Notes: generated from the letters alone by a model not told the origin. A DNA stretch of 64,000 nt from Bacteroidia bacterium (GCA_030430575.1 JAUIKF010000039.1:1-64000), one strand, 5' to 3'. Numbered from the stretch's first letter, positions 18,281 through 28,326 are shown. A program made the numbers and translations.

Positions 18281-18872
18281 GCATACCGGATTTTTCAGGC
18301 TGATTAGCCTTTTCCTTTGCCTTGGCTTTCTGCTTTTTGCGCTTTTGACGCTTGCGCTTCATTTTCTTGAAGAAATTGGATTTGAGGACCACTGTACGGA
18401 CGGAAAAGCCCACTTGGCTATTCATCCAAGGATCGCGTCCAGCAACGTTGAAATTGGGTTTATAATCCAGGGAGACATTTAGACCTGAAAGGGTTAACTC
18501 TACCCCTGCCACCATGTCTACCCCTACTGTGGCATTACCAGTGGTCGTTTCCACTTGATTGCCCACGACTACTTCGCTTTGTTCACTTCCAAAGCTCAAT
18601 CCACCGCCCATATAGAAATTTAATCTGCGGGTGAGGATAGGGATATGCTTTTGTCCCAAAAAATGAAAAGTAGAATTGTGACGGAAATCTGTTTGAAAAA
18701 TGCCTTCAACGGTGACTTTTTTGGCCAAGCGTTGCTGAATGGTAAGGCCAGCAGTGCGAGAAGGACTCCCATTTCCCAATCTCAATCCCACTGAGGTGGT
18801 ATAGGATTGGGCCTGAACAGTAGCAGAGAAAGCAAGGACGGCTAGGGTAAGTGATAAAACAAGTCTTTTCAT
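18246..18872 (-). CDS. outer-membrane beta-barrel protein with lysine-rich C-terminal tail
   Basis: 208 residues with a signal peptide ending VQA-QS. Alternating beta strands follow (TTSVGLRLGNGSPSRTAGLTIQQRL, LNFYMGGGLSFG, VGVDMVAGVELTL, NVSLDYKPNFN), ending VRTVVLKSNFF, the aromatic end typical of an outer-membrane barrel. A tail of about 45 residues then follows, extremely rich in K and R and ending SGMPSWWPFGRKGN. The tail is unusual because the barrel end is normally C-terminal. The last 35 bp overlap the convergent Uma2 gene, so the tail may be a read-through extension. Confidence 0.8.
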   Translation of the reverse strand: MKRLVLSLTLAVLAFSATVQAQSYTTSVGLRLGNGSPSRTAGLTIQQRLAKKVTVEGIFQTDFRHNSTFHFLGQKHIPILTRRLNFYMGGGLSFGSEQSEVVVGNQVETTTGNATVGVDMVAGVELTLSGLNVSLDYKPNFNVAGRDPWMNSQVGFSVRTVVLKSNFFKKMKRKRQKRKKQKAKAKEKANQPEKSGMPSWWPFGRKGN

Positions 18873-19313
18873 CGTGTTGTGGGTTGAAAAGGGTTAAACA
18901 AAAAGTACAACGATCGGAAAAGAAAAAATAAAATCACCGTCCAAAGTGTGCAGGTATGATGAATTATTGATTGATAAATTGATTCATTATTGATTGGCAG
19001 TAGCTAGAAAAGCTTCCAATAAATCAACCATATCATAATAAGTCAAGAATTAATAATCAGTCAATAAATAATCAATAATTTCTAATACGCCTTTTTATCC
19101 TAAAAATTGCCCAATAAAAACTCCCCGAGCACCATATTGGCGACTTCGGGGAGCTACAGTACGTCATGCAAGAACGGAATAAAATCGTTCTAAACGGAAG
19201 TGAATCGAAAGTACACGTCGGAAAGGAAAATTATTGATTAAGGATTGATTGGTTAATAATTGGCCGCTTTCCCTGAGGTAATCAATTAATAATCAGTCAA
19301 TTAATAATTCTTC
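18873..19313. other. 441-bp intergenic region downstream of ftsZ
   Basis: No gene. It is A+T-rich with low-complexity 'attgattaataatcag' phrases on both sides of the terminator at 19116-19153. Confidence 0.6.
19116..19153 (-). terminator. intrinsic terminator at the end of the dcw cluster
   Basis: Arms CTCCCCGA (19121-19128) and TCGGGGAG (19146-19153) with a 17-nt loop. In the minus direction the stem is followed by five Ts (A-run at 19116-19120). It lies 161 bp beyond the ftsZ stop codon and closes the cell-division cluster. Confidence 0.85.
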
Positions 19314-20672
19314 CTAGTCTACAGTATCATGTAAGAACCCATTATGATCCCTTAGTTTATAGGGTTGTTCGTCGTCTTCATCAATGCTTAGGCGAGAGAG
19401 GGACTGGCCATTTCCATGAGCTTTGTCCTCTAGGCTGACCTTCTTTCTCATATATGCTGGCACAGACTCTAAGCCCTGAAGGCTCTCTGGGTCATGCACA
19501 TCATATTTCTTGGAGTTGAGCTTTTTGAGGCGCTCTTCTCGCTCTTGCCGGCTTCGCCGACGGATCAGTTCCTCCCGGCGGAGGCGATCTACTTCTGACT
19601 CTTCGCCCGTAGAGTCGCCAAGGGTCACTACCTTGCGTGTAGGAGCCTGTGGGGTCACTGTTGCAATAGGCGTCGCCTCATTCATCACTTCTTGAGAGGA
19701 TTCTTCCTCACTTTCTGCAACAAATCGAGTCGCTATTACAGTCACACGGAGTTTGTCGCCCATGTCCTCGTCATAGACGATACCATAGATGATATTGGCA
19801 TCCATCCCAGCCGTATTTTGGATGTGTTCTACGACCTCAGTGGTTTCATCCATTCGAAGAGAATCTTCAGAAGCGGTGATATTTACTACAATTCCACGTG
19901 CGCCTTTCATGCTGATATCATCGAGCAAAGGAGAGTTAATGGCCATTTCCACGGCTTCCATGGCACGGTTTTCTCCTTCAGCGACTGCAGTGCCCATGAG
20001 TGCTTTGCCGCCATCACGCATGATGGTGCACACGTCAGCGAAGTCGACGTTGATATAGCCTTCAGAGGTGATGATCTCAGCGATGCCACGCGCAGCGTCA
20101 AAGAGGACTTTATCCGCTTCTTCAAAGGCTTTGCGCATCGTTACATTGTTGCCTAGAATCTTCTGGAGATTGTTATTGTCGATCACAATAAGGGTGTCGA
20201 CCATTTGCTCCAGCTCGGCGATACCTTGCAAGGCCTGCTGCATGCGCTTAGGGCCTTCAAATTTGAAGGGGACCGTGACGATGCCCACTGTCAGTACGCC
20301 CATCTCCTTCGCCATACTGGCGATGACAGGGGCACCTCCTGTGCCTGTACCACCACCCATTCCGGCAGTGATGAAGACCATTTTGGTGGTTTCTTTAAGC
20401 GATGTTCGCATCTCTTCGATGCTCTCAATGGCAGATTTCTTGCCGATTTCAGGGTTCGCACCCGCACCGAGGCCTTCTGTTTGGTTGGCGCCGAGGCGTA
20501 TACGAACAGGAACAGAGCTGTTCTTGAGCGCTTGCATGTCTGTATTGCAAACGATGAAGTCTACTCCGTCTATTCCTTTGTCAAACATGTTGTTGACGGC
20601 GTTTCCACCACCGCCTCCAACACCGATTACTTTAATAATTGAATCTTGGTTTTTGGGAAATTCGAATTGCAT
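19314..20672 (-). CDS. ftsZ: cell division protein FtsZ
   Basis: 452 residues, the tubulin-like GTPase that assembles the cytokinetic Z ring at midcell. GVGGGGGNAVN (about 17-27) and the tubulin signature GGGTGTGGAP (about 105-114) form the GTP site. The T7-loop region NVDFADVCTIM carries the catalytic Asp. The globular domain ends near residue 320, then an acidic and basic linker leads to a VPAYMRKK motif, which in Bacteroidota binds FtsA. Here that motif is followed by about 45 more residues ending GFLHDTVD, an extended C-terminus. It starts at ATG, 20 bp after ftsA, and is the last gene of the cluster. Confidence 0.98.
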   Translation of the reverse strand: MQFEFPKNQDSIIKVIGVGGGGGNAVNNMFDKGIDGVDFIVCNTDMQALKNSSVPVRIRLGANQTEGLGAGANPEIGKKSAIESIEEMRTSLKETTKMVFITAGMGGGTGTGGAPVIASMAKEMGVLTVGIVTVPFKFEGPKRMQQALQGIAELEQMVDTLIVIDNNNLQKILGNNVTMRKAFEEADKVLFDAARGIAEIITSEGYINVDFADVCTIMRDGGKALMGTAVAEGENRAMEAVEMAINSPLLDDISMKGARGIVVNITASEDSLRMDETTEVVEHIQNTAGMDANIIYGIVYDEDMGDKLRVTVIATRFVAESEEESSQEVMNEATPIATVTPQAPTRKVVTLGDSTGEESEVDRLRREELIRRRSRQEREERLKKLNSKKYDVHDPESLQGLESVPAYMRKKVSLEDKAHGNGQSLSRLSIDEDDEQPYKLRDHNGFLHDTVD

Positions 20673-20692
20673 GACGATTTGTATTAATGGAA

Positions 20693-22009
20693 CTATTCTA
20701 TAAAATCTCCTGTGTTGCTTAATGTACTTTCAAACCAACCTTTGACTTTATCTATAAAGCTGATTCGGGGTCCTGCGCTACGCTGGTAGTGCATGGCCGG
20801 GCTTTTGGTGCTTTTGGTCGTTTTGACCTTACGATCCTGTACCATAGAGCGGTAGTCGTTGGCATCTAATCCCATGATGACGAGGCCAGTGCCTGTGGCA
20901 AACATGGGGTAGTTGACTTCTTCTACCATACCGCTAGCAAGGTGCTCCCCTGGGAGGCCGATACGCGTATCAATGCCTGTGACATATTCGGTGAGCTGCT
21001 TCATGTGCTGGAGCTGCGCGCCACCACCGGTCACGACAATACCTGCTACGAGTTTATTCTCAAAGCCTGAGTTTTTGATCTCAGCAGCTGCAAACTCCAT
21101 GATTTCTTCCATGCGAGATTGGATCACTTGAGCGAGCATCGCTTTGTGAATCTCCTTGGCAGGACGGTCGCGTGGCCCAGGAATGCTGATGACTACATCT
21201 TCCTTCACAGCGTCAGACAAAGCGCTGCCATATTCTACTTTCAGAAGTTCAGCATGCTTCTTCATGACTTTGCAACCATGCTTGATGTCCTCGGTGACGA
21301 TATTGCCTCCGAAAGGAATCACGGCAGTGTGACGGATGATGTTGTTTTCAAAAATGGCGATGTCTGTCGTGCCGCCACCGATGTCAATCAGGCATACGCC
21401 TGCTTCCTTCTCCTCTTCGGTGAGGACGGCAGCACTAGACGCCAAAGGCTCTAAGATCAGCTCTGCCACTTCCAGGCCTGCCCGGACTACACATTTGTAG
21501 ATGTTGTTGGCAGCAGTGGTCTGGCCCGTCACGATGTGGAAATTACCTTCCAGACGAACGCCTGACATGCCGACAGGATCTACGATGCCTGATTGATCAT
21601 CCACGGTGTATTCCTGTGGTAGGACGTGAATGATTTCAGTGCCTGGCTGTGTAGCGATTTTGAACATGTCGTCGTGTAGACGTTGAACGTCTTCACGAGA
21701 GATTTCAAAATCCTCGTTGTTCAAGGTGATGAGGCCCTTGTGTTGCATGCTGCGCACATGTTCGCCAGCGATGCCTACGTGGACCACTTCGATCTTGATG
21801 CCAGATTGTTTTTCGGCTTCGGCGACAGCTTCGCGAATCGCCTGTACGGTCTTTTCTATGTTGACAACCACGCCACGACTCACGCCATCAGAATGCGCTT
21901 TGCCCACGCCAAGAATATTGATCTTGCCGTACTCATTGCGCTTTCCAACAATCGCACAGATCTTGGTGGTACCAATGTCTAGACCTACGATGATTTTTTC
22001 AGCTTCCAT
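20693..22009 (-). CDS. ftsA: cell division protein FtsA
   Basis: 438 residues, an actin-like ATPase that tethers FtsZ to the membrane and recruits later division proteins. GLDIGTTKICAIVG (residues 9-22) is the phosphate-1 motif and LIDIGGGTTDIAIF (about 207-220) the phosphate-2 motif. GIVVTGGGAQL (about 324-334) is the adenosine motif. The SHS2/1C domain lies about 85-165. The C-terminal helix (SFIDKVKGWFESTL, about 414-427) is the amphipathic membrane-targeting helix. It starts at ATG and is followed by ftsZ after 20 bp. Confidence 0.97.
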   Translation of the reverse strand: MEAEKIIVGLDIGTTKICAIVGKRNEYGKINILGVGKAHSDGVSRGVVVNIEKTVQAIREAVAEAEKQSGIKIEVVHVGIAGEHVRSMQHKGLITLNNEDFEISREDVQRLHDDMFKIATQPGTEIIHVLPQEYTVDDQSGIVDPVGMSGVRLEGNFHIVTGQTTAANNIYKCVVRAGLEVAELILEPLASSAAVLTEEEKEAGVCLIDIGGGTTDIAIFENNIIRHTAVIPFGGNIVTEDIKHGCKVMKKHAELLKVEYGSALSDAVKEDVVISIPGPRDRPAKEIHKAMLAQVIQSRMEEIMEFAAAEIKNSGFENKLVAGIVVTGGGAQLQHMKQLTEYVTGIDTRIGLPGEHLASGMVEEVNYPMFATGTGLVIMGLDANDYRSMVQDRKVKTTKSTKSPAMHYQRSAGPRISFIDKVKGWFESTLSNTGDFIE

Positions 22010-22127
22010 AGACTTGCGTTTAGATATTTGTACTGTATTAAGGTTCTAAGTTTTATGTTCTGGGTTCTATGTTCTATGAGAAATTGACTTTCCCTCCTCT
22101 CTTTTCCCAATTCTCTATTCCAACCCC

Positions 22128-23000
22128 TCATCTTCTTCTTTTTCGTTTTTTAGCTACTACTTGGCCGCGATATTTTACACTGACACCTTTATATTTTGTC
22201 CAACCCAGTTCCTTCACTACTTTGTGGTAGAACATTTTGAGGTTGTCAAATTTCTCTGAAACCCGGATGCCTCTGCCAAATTCTATGTAGATGTCTCCAA
22301 CCTCAGGATAGAGCATCAATTCTCCGTTTTCCTTGATTCTCACTTCTGAAATCTGCGCTTGCCAGAAGGGATCACTCTGGATGAATTTCAAGACAGGCAT
22401 GGCCTCTTCCATTTCACAGGTCATGCTATCAGCAGGTGTTAATGGCTCATCCACGTCTGGGCGTACCAATGGGACATTTGCTGCATGGAGATAAGATGTG
22501 GGGAATTTGTATCCCACTTCATCGAGGTACATGCTGCCGCCATTGGCATTGACGATCCGTGCAATGGGTTCGCGCATCCCGACTTCCACGTAGAGGATCC
22601 CGTTGAGGCTTTTGTAGACTTCCGCTTGCTTGATGAAGGCATTTTGTTCCAAATTCGCTTCCAATTCAGCCAGCCCTATTTCATTCATTTTTGCCCCAAT
22701 GATCTCCCGTTCGCCGTCCAGTCCGATCAAGTCTTTGACTGCATCTACATCCAGGAAAGCATTGTCATTGCCTTCTATCAAGGAGATACTTACCTCCTTA
22801 CATGTGATCCGCTCCTGATAGCCATTGGCAAATGCCAGAAGCGAAAGGGTGACCACGCCCAATAAGCCATAAAGGACTGCGCCTTTTACTTTGACTTTAC
22901 CAACTTTCAGCGGCTTTCTGGATTTTTGTTCCAAAAGCACTTCCTCAAGCGGTCTGTTGCGCCGTGGTTGTCGTCTTGTATGTGTTCCTACTAATGCCAT
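22128..23000 (-). CDS. ftsQ: cell division protein FtsQ/DivIB
   Basis: 290 residues of the divisome scaffold. A basic cytoplasmic N-terminus (THTRRQPRRNRP) is followed by one membrane helix (about 43-61), a POTRA-like domain (VSISLIEGNDNAFLDVDAVKDL) and the FtsQ domain (ANLEQNAFIKQAEVYKSLNG, VGMREPIARI). It ends in an arginine- and lysine-rich tail (KKRKRRR), common in Bacteroidota homologues. Identity is by position between murC and ftsA, and by fold. It starts at ATG. A 118-bp repeat-filled gap separates it from ftsA. Confidence 0.9.
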   Translation of the reverse strand: MALVGTHTRRQPRRNRPLEEVLLEQKSRKPLKVGKVKVKGAVLYGLLGVVTLSLLAFANGYQERITCKEVSISLIEGNDNAFLDVDAVKDLIGLDGEREIIGAKMNEIGLAELEANLEQNAFIKQAEVYKSLNGILYVEVGMREPIARIVNANGGSMYLDEVGYKFPTSYLHAANVPLVRPDVDEPLTPADSMTCEMEEAMPVLKFIQSDPFWQAQISEVRIKENGELMLYPEVGDIYIEFGRGIRVSEKFDNLKMFYHKVVKELGWTKYKGVSVKYRGQVVAKKRKRRR

Positions 23001-23113
23001 TGTAGGGTAATTATTGATTGAAAGTTAATTTTGAATTTTGAATGATGAATTTTGAATAAGAGGTTGATGGTCAATCATTTACAAAAAATATCAACACCAT
23101 TTATTTTTCAGTT

Positions 23114-24508
23114 CTATCGTTCTATTTTATTCATTTTCTTTGCCCATTGTTGGACTTCAGGTACCAGTCTATCTATGTCTCCTGCGCCTAGGGTCAATAA
23201 GACTGTTGGCGGTTCAGTAATGGTTCCTAACGCATCGATTAAGCCTGATTTGCTGGCGATCATTTTCTGAGGAGCTGTTACCCCTTCCAAAATCATTTCT
23301 GAGGAAACGCCTGGAATCGGTAGCTCACGCGCTGGATAAATGTCCAACATGATCACCACATCCGCAGCAGATAAAGCTTCCGAGAATCCTGTGGCAAAGT
23401 CTCTCGTTCGAGAGTACAGATGTGGCTGAAACACTACCACCAATTGTCGATCGGGAAACAAGCGCCTGCCCGTGTCGATCGCTGCTGCCAGTTCTGTGGG
23501 ATGGTGTGCGTAATCATCTATATAGGTGATATCTGCACCATCTTCCTGCAACTCAAAGCGCCGATAGATGCCTTTGAAACTAGCTGCAGCTGACTTCAGC
23601 CTTCCTTCATCTGCGCCGATTTCAACGGCGACTCCCATAGCTGCTACAGCATTCAGGACATTGTGTTTGCCTGGAAAGGGCAAGCGGATATCACGAATCG
23701 TTTCAGTCCCGCCAACAAAGTCAAAGGTGGTGGCCAAGCCTTCAAATCGAAGATTCTGCGCTTGGTAGTCCCCTTTATCTATGCCGTAGAGAATGGGTTT
23801 CTGTGACCAATCATTCTCCGCCAACGATTCGTGGACCAGCAATTTTCCTTGCACCAACGAAGCAAACTCCAGGTAGTTCTTTAGCATTTCGGCGGGAGAA
23901 CCGTAGATGTCCAGATGATCTGGGTCCAGCGAAGTGATGACAGCTATCTCAGGGCTGAGGGTCAGGAAGGAACGGTCAAATTCGTCCGCTTCGGCGACTA
24001 CCCAGTCTGAGCTGCCTTGGACAAAGTTGGAATTGAGGTTTCTCGCAATTCCGCCAAGAAAAGCCGTACAGTCTACGCCACAGGTTCTGAGCACATGGGC
24101 CATAATAGACGATGTCGTTGTCTTGCCATGTGTGCCCGCTACTGCGATGCAGCGATACGCTTTGCTCACTAGTCCCAGCAATTCAGATCGCTTGAGAATG
24201 GGAATGCCCATGTTCATAGCAGCCTGATACTCCAGGTTATCAGCTTTGATCGCTGGCGTGTAGATCATCATATCTACTGCCTCCAAATGCGATGCGTCCA
24301 ATGTGTGAAAGATCTCTATCCCCGCTTTTTCCAGGTTCTGGCTGACGATGGAACTGGTCCGATCATAACCTGAAACCTTTTTTCCGCCACTGTGAAAGAA
24401 CGTTGCCAGTGCGCTCATCCCTATGCCTCCTATGCCCAGGAAATACAGATGTTGAGCGTTGGCGAGTATATCCTCATGGTCCTTATGTGTAGGATTTTTG
24501 GATTTCAA
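23114..24508 (-). CDS. murC: UDP-N-acetylmuramate--L-alanine ligase MurC
   Basis: 464 residues. It adds L-alanine to UDP-MurNAc, the first cytoplasmic step of stem-peptide synthesis. FLGIGGIGMSALA (about 24-36) is the UDP-binding loop, GTHGKTTTSSIMAH (about 119-132) the ATP P-loop, and YIDDYAHHPTE (about 333-343) the Mur-ligase C-terminal signature. The only in-frame start before the conserved region is the TTG at 24508. The gene follows murG after 9 bp, so the two are likely cotranslated. Confidence 0.97.
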   Translation of the reverse strand: MKSKNPTHKDHEDILANAQHLYFLGIGGIGMSALATFFHSGGKKVSGYDRTSSIVSQNLEKAGIEIFHTLDASHLEAVDMMIYTPAIKADNLEYQAAMNMGIPILKRSELLGLVSKAYRCIAVAGTHGKTTTSSIMAHVLRTCGVDCTAFLGGIARNLNSNFVQGSSDWVVAEADEFDRSFLTLSPEIAVITSLDPDHLDIYGSPAEMLKNYLEFASLVQGKLLVHESLAENDWSQKPILYGIDKGDYQAQNLRFEGLATTFDFVGGTETIRDIRLPFPGKHNVLNAVAAMGVAVEIGADEGRLKSAAASFKGIYRRFELQEDGADITYIDDYAHHPTELAAAIDTGRRLFPDRQLVVVFQPHLYSRTRDFATGFSEALSAADVVIMLDIYPARELPIPGVSSEMILEGVTAPQKMIASKSGLIDALGTITEPPTVLLTLGAGDIDRLVPEVQQWAKKMNKIER

Positions 24509-24517
24509 GTGTTTCTG

Positions 24518-25609
24518 TTAAATAAGTTTTTCAATCTCGTCTACTATCTCTTTCGCCGCGTCATGTTTTTCTACTGCGGCTATTTTTTGGTTCAATTCAG
24601 CTAATTTGTCAGCATCCTTCAAGACAGCTATCGCTGTCTTGAGCAGTTGTTCCTTGGCCTCGCTCTGAGGCATCAAAATGGCAGCGCCACGGTCAGAAAG
24701 CGACATCGCATTCTTCGTCTGGTGATCTTCCGCCAACTGGGGAGCAGGCACCAAAATCGATGGCTTTGACAGGGCAATCAATTCTGAAATTGTGCTGCCT
24801 CCTGCCCTACTGATGATCAAATCCGCTACCCCATACGCTGCTGCCATATCTTCGATAAAAGGCATCAACTTCACATTTTCCTGGGCAGGCACACTTGCCT
24901 TTAACTCCTCGTAATAGCGCTTGCCACATTGCCAGATCAACTGCACATCTGCCTCGTCTACAGCGTCGAGGTTGTGCTTGAGCGCCAAGTTGATCGGGTT
25001 TGCCCCAAGGCTTCCACCCAAACTCAAGATCGTCGGTTTATCTGCTTTTACCCCAAATTTGGCTGCGCCTGCTTCTTTATCCATCACCTCAAATCCTCTG
25101 ATCGGATTGCCGGTCACGTCTACTTTCGAAGCATCGAAATATTTGCTTGCAGCCTCATTTCCGAGCAGTATTTTGCTCGCTGATTTTGCCAGCCATTTAT
25201 TCACCAATCCTGGATAGGCATTTTGTTCACACAAAACGAGTGGAATGCCTTTCATCCCTGCTATCCGTCCCATCGGGCCACTGGCATATCCTCCAACTCC
25301 CACCACCAATTGCGGCTTGAATCGGCGGAAAATGCTATTTGCCTGAAACAAACTGACAGTGAGTTTCAACGGAAAAGCCAGATTCTTCAGGATGTTTTTC
25401 ACTGTCATCTGACGCTGTATGCCACTGATCCAGACAGGCTTGATCTCATAGCCATATTTTGGCACTACCGTCATCTCCATGCCTCCTTTGGCACCGACAA
25501 ACAGGATTTCTGCCTGAGGATTCCGCTTGCGGATCTCATTGGCGATGGAGACTGCGGGGAAGATGTGTCCTCCTGTTCCTCCTCCTGATATGATGATGCG
25601 GTTTAGCAT
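24518..25609 (-). CDS. murG: UDP-GlcNAc transferase MurG (lipid II synthesis)
   Basis: 363 residues, a GT-B glycosyltransferase that adds GlcNAc to lipid I at the inner membrane face. The N-terminal glycine-rich loop ISGGGTGGHIFPAVSIA (residues 7-23) and the second loop LSLGGSLGANPIN (about 195-207) are intact. RAGGSTISELIALSKPSILVP is the UDP-GlcNAc binding region. It starts at ATG and lies directly before murC. Confidence 0.97.
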   Translation of the reverse strand: MLNRIIISGGGTGGHIFPAVSIANEIRKRNPQAEILFVGAKGGMEMTVVPKYGYEIKPVWISGIQRQMTVKNILKNLAFPLKLTVSLFQANSIFRRFKPQLVVGVGGYASGPMGRIAGMKGIPLVLCEQNAYPGLVNKWLAKSASKILLGNEAASKYFDASKVDVTGNPIRGFEVMDKEAGAAKFGVKADKPTILSLGGSLGANPINLALKHNLDAVDEADVQLIWQCGKRYYEELKASVPAQENVKLMPFIEDMAAAYGVADLIISRAGGSTISELIALSKPSILVPAPQLAEDHQTKNAMSLSDRGAAILMPQSEAKEQLLKTAIAVLKDADKLAELNQKIAAVEKHDAAKEIVDEIEKLI

Positions 25610-25738
25610 GGGTTAATGGGAAATGATAGAATGAGAGAATGATTGGATGATAGAATTAATTTTGAATTTTGAATGAATGAATTTTGAATGGAAGAAGTAT
25701 ATTTTTGAGTTTGAGTTTGAAGTTGTATTTGAGTTTTC

Positions 25739-26899
25739 TTAAGCAAATTGAAATTTATCTTTCTGTCGGCCTCTTTTCTTCTTTTGTTTTTGCTCAAGGG
25801 CGTCTCGGCTTACGCTGAGGATGATGCCCAGAGTGATGGAACTGAAGAGGATGGAAGTCCCTCCCATACTGATCAGTGGTAGGGTAAGACCTGTAATTGG
25901 CAATAATCCTACGGCGACGCCCATGTTCACAAGGGCTTGTAAAACCAGCAGGAAAGCAAGTCCTGCGGCGAGCAAAGCCCCAAAGGTCTTAGAGACGGTC
26001 ACGATACTTACCGCTCGCATCAGCAAGACCAGATAAAGGAGCATCACAAATCCTCCCCCTATCAATCCATACTCTTCGATGATGATGGCGAAGACATAGT
26101 CAGAGTAGGCTTGTGGCAAAAAGTTTCGCTGGGTGCTTTTTCCAGGGCCGTTGCCCCAGAGACCACCCTTGGCGATCGCGATATGCGCTTGCACAGTTTG
26201 AGGGCTGCCATCGTAATTGACATTTACAATGCGCTCCTTGTACTCACCAATCCGGCTTTCCCAGGTTCCAGACCGCTTGGCGGTGCTGAAAAGGATGGAA
26301 AGGCCCATGACCGCCACCATCATCAGCATACCGATGTATTTGAGGTCAATCCCTGCAATGAACATCACCATGACACTGGCAAAGAACATGATCGCGGCGG
26401 TACTCAAATCCGCAGGGGCGATCAACCCACATATAATCACTACCCAAAAGAGGGCAGGCAAAAATCCTTCTGTAAAGTCCCTGATCACATCCTGTCGCTG
26501 GGTGAGCAGCTTGGCCAGGAAGATCATCAAGGTAAGTTTGGCGAGGTCAGAGGGCTGAAATGATTGCCCAAAAACTGTAATCCATCGAGCGGATTCGTTG
26601 ATTTCGCTTCCTTGGGCGATCGTATAGATCAGCAATGGAATCGTAATCGCCAGCATCACATTCACCACCCGTGCATAGACGCGATAGTCAATCAGATGCA
26701 CCACAAACATGATCAGGAAACCTGCGCCCAATAGCACCAAGTGACGCAAGACAAATGCTTCCGTGTCTCCGCCTTTGAGGCGGTAGGCCAGCGCACTGGT
26801 CGAGCTATAAATAGCAAGTGCACTCACTGCTGAGATCAGGAAAACGGTGATCCAAATGATCTTGTCTCCGCGTAGTCTATGTAGTATCCAGGTTAGCAT
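25739..26899 (-). CDS. ftsW: SEDS peptidoglycan polymerase FtsW
   Basis: 386 residues from the ATG at 26899 (MLTWILHRLRGDK); the frame extends to a TTG at 26914 but the ATG is preferred. It is a SEDS glycosyltransferase that polymerises lipid II at the septum together with the FtsI-type PBP. About ten hydrophobic helices are visible. Family motifs include SARWITVFGQSFQPSDLAKL (the conserved loop after TM4) and GLTLPLISMGGTSILFSSI near the C-terminus. A low-complexity spacer separates it from murG. Confidence 0.95.
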   Translation of the reverse strand: MLTWILHRLRGDKIIWITVFLISAVSALAIYSSTSALAYRLKGGDTEAFVLRHLVLLGAGFLIMFVVHLIDYRVYARVVNVMLAITIPLLIYTIAQGSEINESARWITVFGQSFQPSDLAKLTLMIFLAKLLTQRQDVIRDFTEGFLPALFWVVIICGLIAPADLSTAAIMFFASVMVMFIAGIDLKYIGMLMMVAVMGLSILFSTAKRSGTWESRIGEYKERIVNVNYDGSPQTVQAHIAIAKGGLWGNGPGKSTQRNFLPQAYSDYVFAIIIEEYGLIGGGFVMLLYLVLLMRAVSIVTVSKTFGALLAAGLAFLLVLQALVNMGVAVGLLPITGLTLPLISMGGTSILFSSITLGIILSVSRDALEQKQKKKRGRQKDKFQFA

Positions 26900-26997
26900 A
26901 ATGTGTTCAATCAAAATGAAAATAGAAATGAAAATTAAAATAGGACACTGATAGTCAGCCCTTTAGCGCAAATCCATTCATATTTCGATTTCAATTT

Positions 26998-28326
26998 TCA
27001 TTTTGATTTTAATTTCTCTACTTCTTCTTTAAATATTCTTCCTCTTGCTTCAAAATTTTCGAAGATGTCAAAGCTGGAACACGCAGGCGCCAGTAAAACC
27101 GTGTCTCCTGGCTCCGCCAACTGCTGTGAAAGCTTGATAGCAGCGGGCATGTCCTCTGCGAGTCCTATGGTCTCGATTTTGCCCGAAAATGCTTCCAGCA
27201 ATTTGTCCTTATTGGGACCCAAAATCACCAAAGCTTTTACTTTGGAGATGTCGAGGATGCCGTATTCATTGCCCTTGTCGAGGCCACCAGCGATCCAGAC
27301 TGTGGGCGTCTCCATGCTTTTGAGGGCATAAAAGGTTGAATCCACATTCGTCGCCTTGGAATCGTTGATGTACAACACGCCGTCTATCGTCGCTACCGGT
27401 TCCATCCGATGTTCGATGGCACCAAACGAAGGCAAAGCAGCTTTCACTGCCTCATCTGTCACCCCCAATCGCTTTGCGACCAAAATCGCCGCCATCACGT
27501 TAAAAGCGTTGTGCTTTCCCTTCAGCTGCATGCCTTGATAGTCCACGCGAAACTTGTAGCCAGCCACAATTTCCTGCTTTTCCATCCAGATGAGGGACCC
27601 CGGTTTTTGTTCCAGGCTAAATCCCAATCGCTCCGCTTTTGGCTCGTGCTTCCAGATTTCGCCCATCGTGACGGGGTCATCCACACAGTAGACAAAAGCG
27701 TCTGAAGGCGCTTGATTCATGGCGATGCGGAACTTCGCCGCCGCGTATTTTGCCATGTCCCATTGGTAGCGATCCAGGTGGTCGGCGGTGATATTCACCA
27801 GCACGGCCACATCAGGCTTAAAGTCCTGAATATCATCTAGTTGAAAACTACTTACCTCAAGGACATACAGGTCTGAAGGCTGTGTTTCTTCTGCTAGAAT
27901 TCGCGCAAAACTTTTCCCAATATTTCCGCCAACTGCCACGTTTTTCCCCGCTTCATTCAACAAGTGATAAATCAAGGCTGTGGTCGTCGTTTTCCCATTA
28001 CTACCTGTAATGGCGATGATGCTTCCCTTTGCGTGTCGATATGCAAATTCTATCTCTGAAATGATAGATTTACCCGCTTCCCGCAGGGTTTGGACCACTT
28101 CCGCTGTAGGCGGAATGCCTGGACTTTTGACAATAACATCTGCGTCAAAGAACTTTTCTATGCTATGCTTTCCTTCTTCAAAGGGAAGCTGATGTTCGAC
28201 CAAAGTCGTTTTATATTTTTCTTTTATCGTACCTCCGTCTGATATCCAGACTTCAGCGCCGATCTTTTTTGCTAATAAAGCCGCACCAATTCCGCTTTCT
28301 CCTGCGCCTAGGATGACAATTTTCAT
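26998..28326 (-). CDS. murD: UDP-MurNAc-L-Ala--D-Glu ligase MurD
   Basis: 442 residues. It adds D-glutamate to the stem peptide in the cytoplasm. ILGAGESGIGAALLAKK (residues 4-20) is the UDP-binding loop, ITGSNGKTTTTALIYHLL (about 105-122) the ATP P-loop and INDSKATNVDST (about 319-330) the C-terminal signature. It starts at ATG 2 bp after mraY stops, so the two are tightly coupled. Confidence 0.97.
   Translation of the reverse strand: MKIVILGAGESGIGAALLAKKIGAEVWISDGGTIKEKYKTTLVEHQLPFEEGKHSIEKFFDADVIVKSPGIPPTAEVVQTLREAGKSIISEIEFAYRHAKGSIIAITGSNGKTTTTALIYHLLNEAGKNVAVGGNIGKSFARILAEETQPSDLYVLEVSSFQLDDIQDFKPDVAVLVNITADHLDRYQWDMAKYAAAKFRIAMNQAPSDAFVYCVDDPVTMGEIWKHEPKAERLGFSLEQKPGSLIWMEKQEIVAGYKFRVDYQGMQLKGKHNAFNVMAAILVAKRLGVTDEAVKAALPSFGAIEHRMEPVATIDGVLYINDSKATNVDSTFYALKSMETPTVWIAGGLDKGNEYGILDISKVKALVILGPNKDKLLEAFSGKIETIGLAEDMPAAIKLSQQLAEPGDTVLLAPACSSFDIFENFEARGRIFKEEVEKLKSK

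Noticed and set aside
20068-20703. 211-residue open frame opposite ftsZ
   Set aside because: Shadow of the ftsZ coding sequence; composition follows codon bias of the other strand and no domain is visible.
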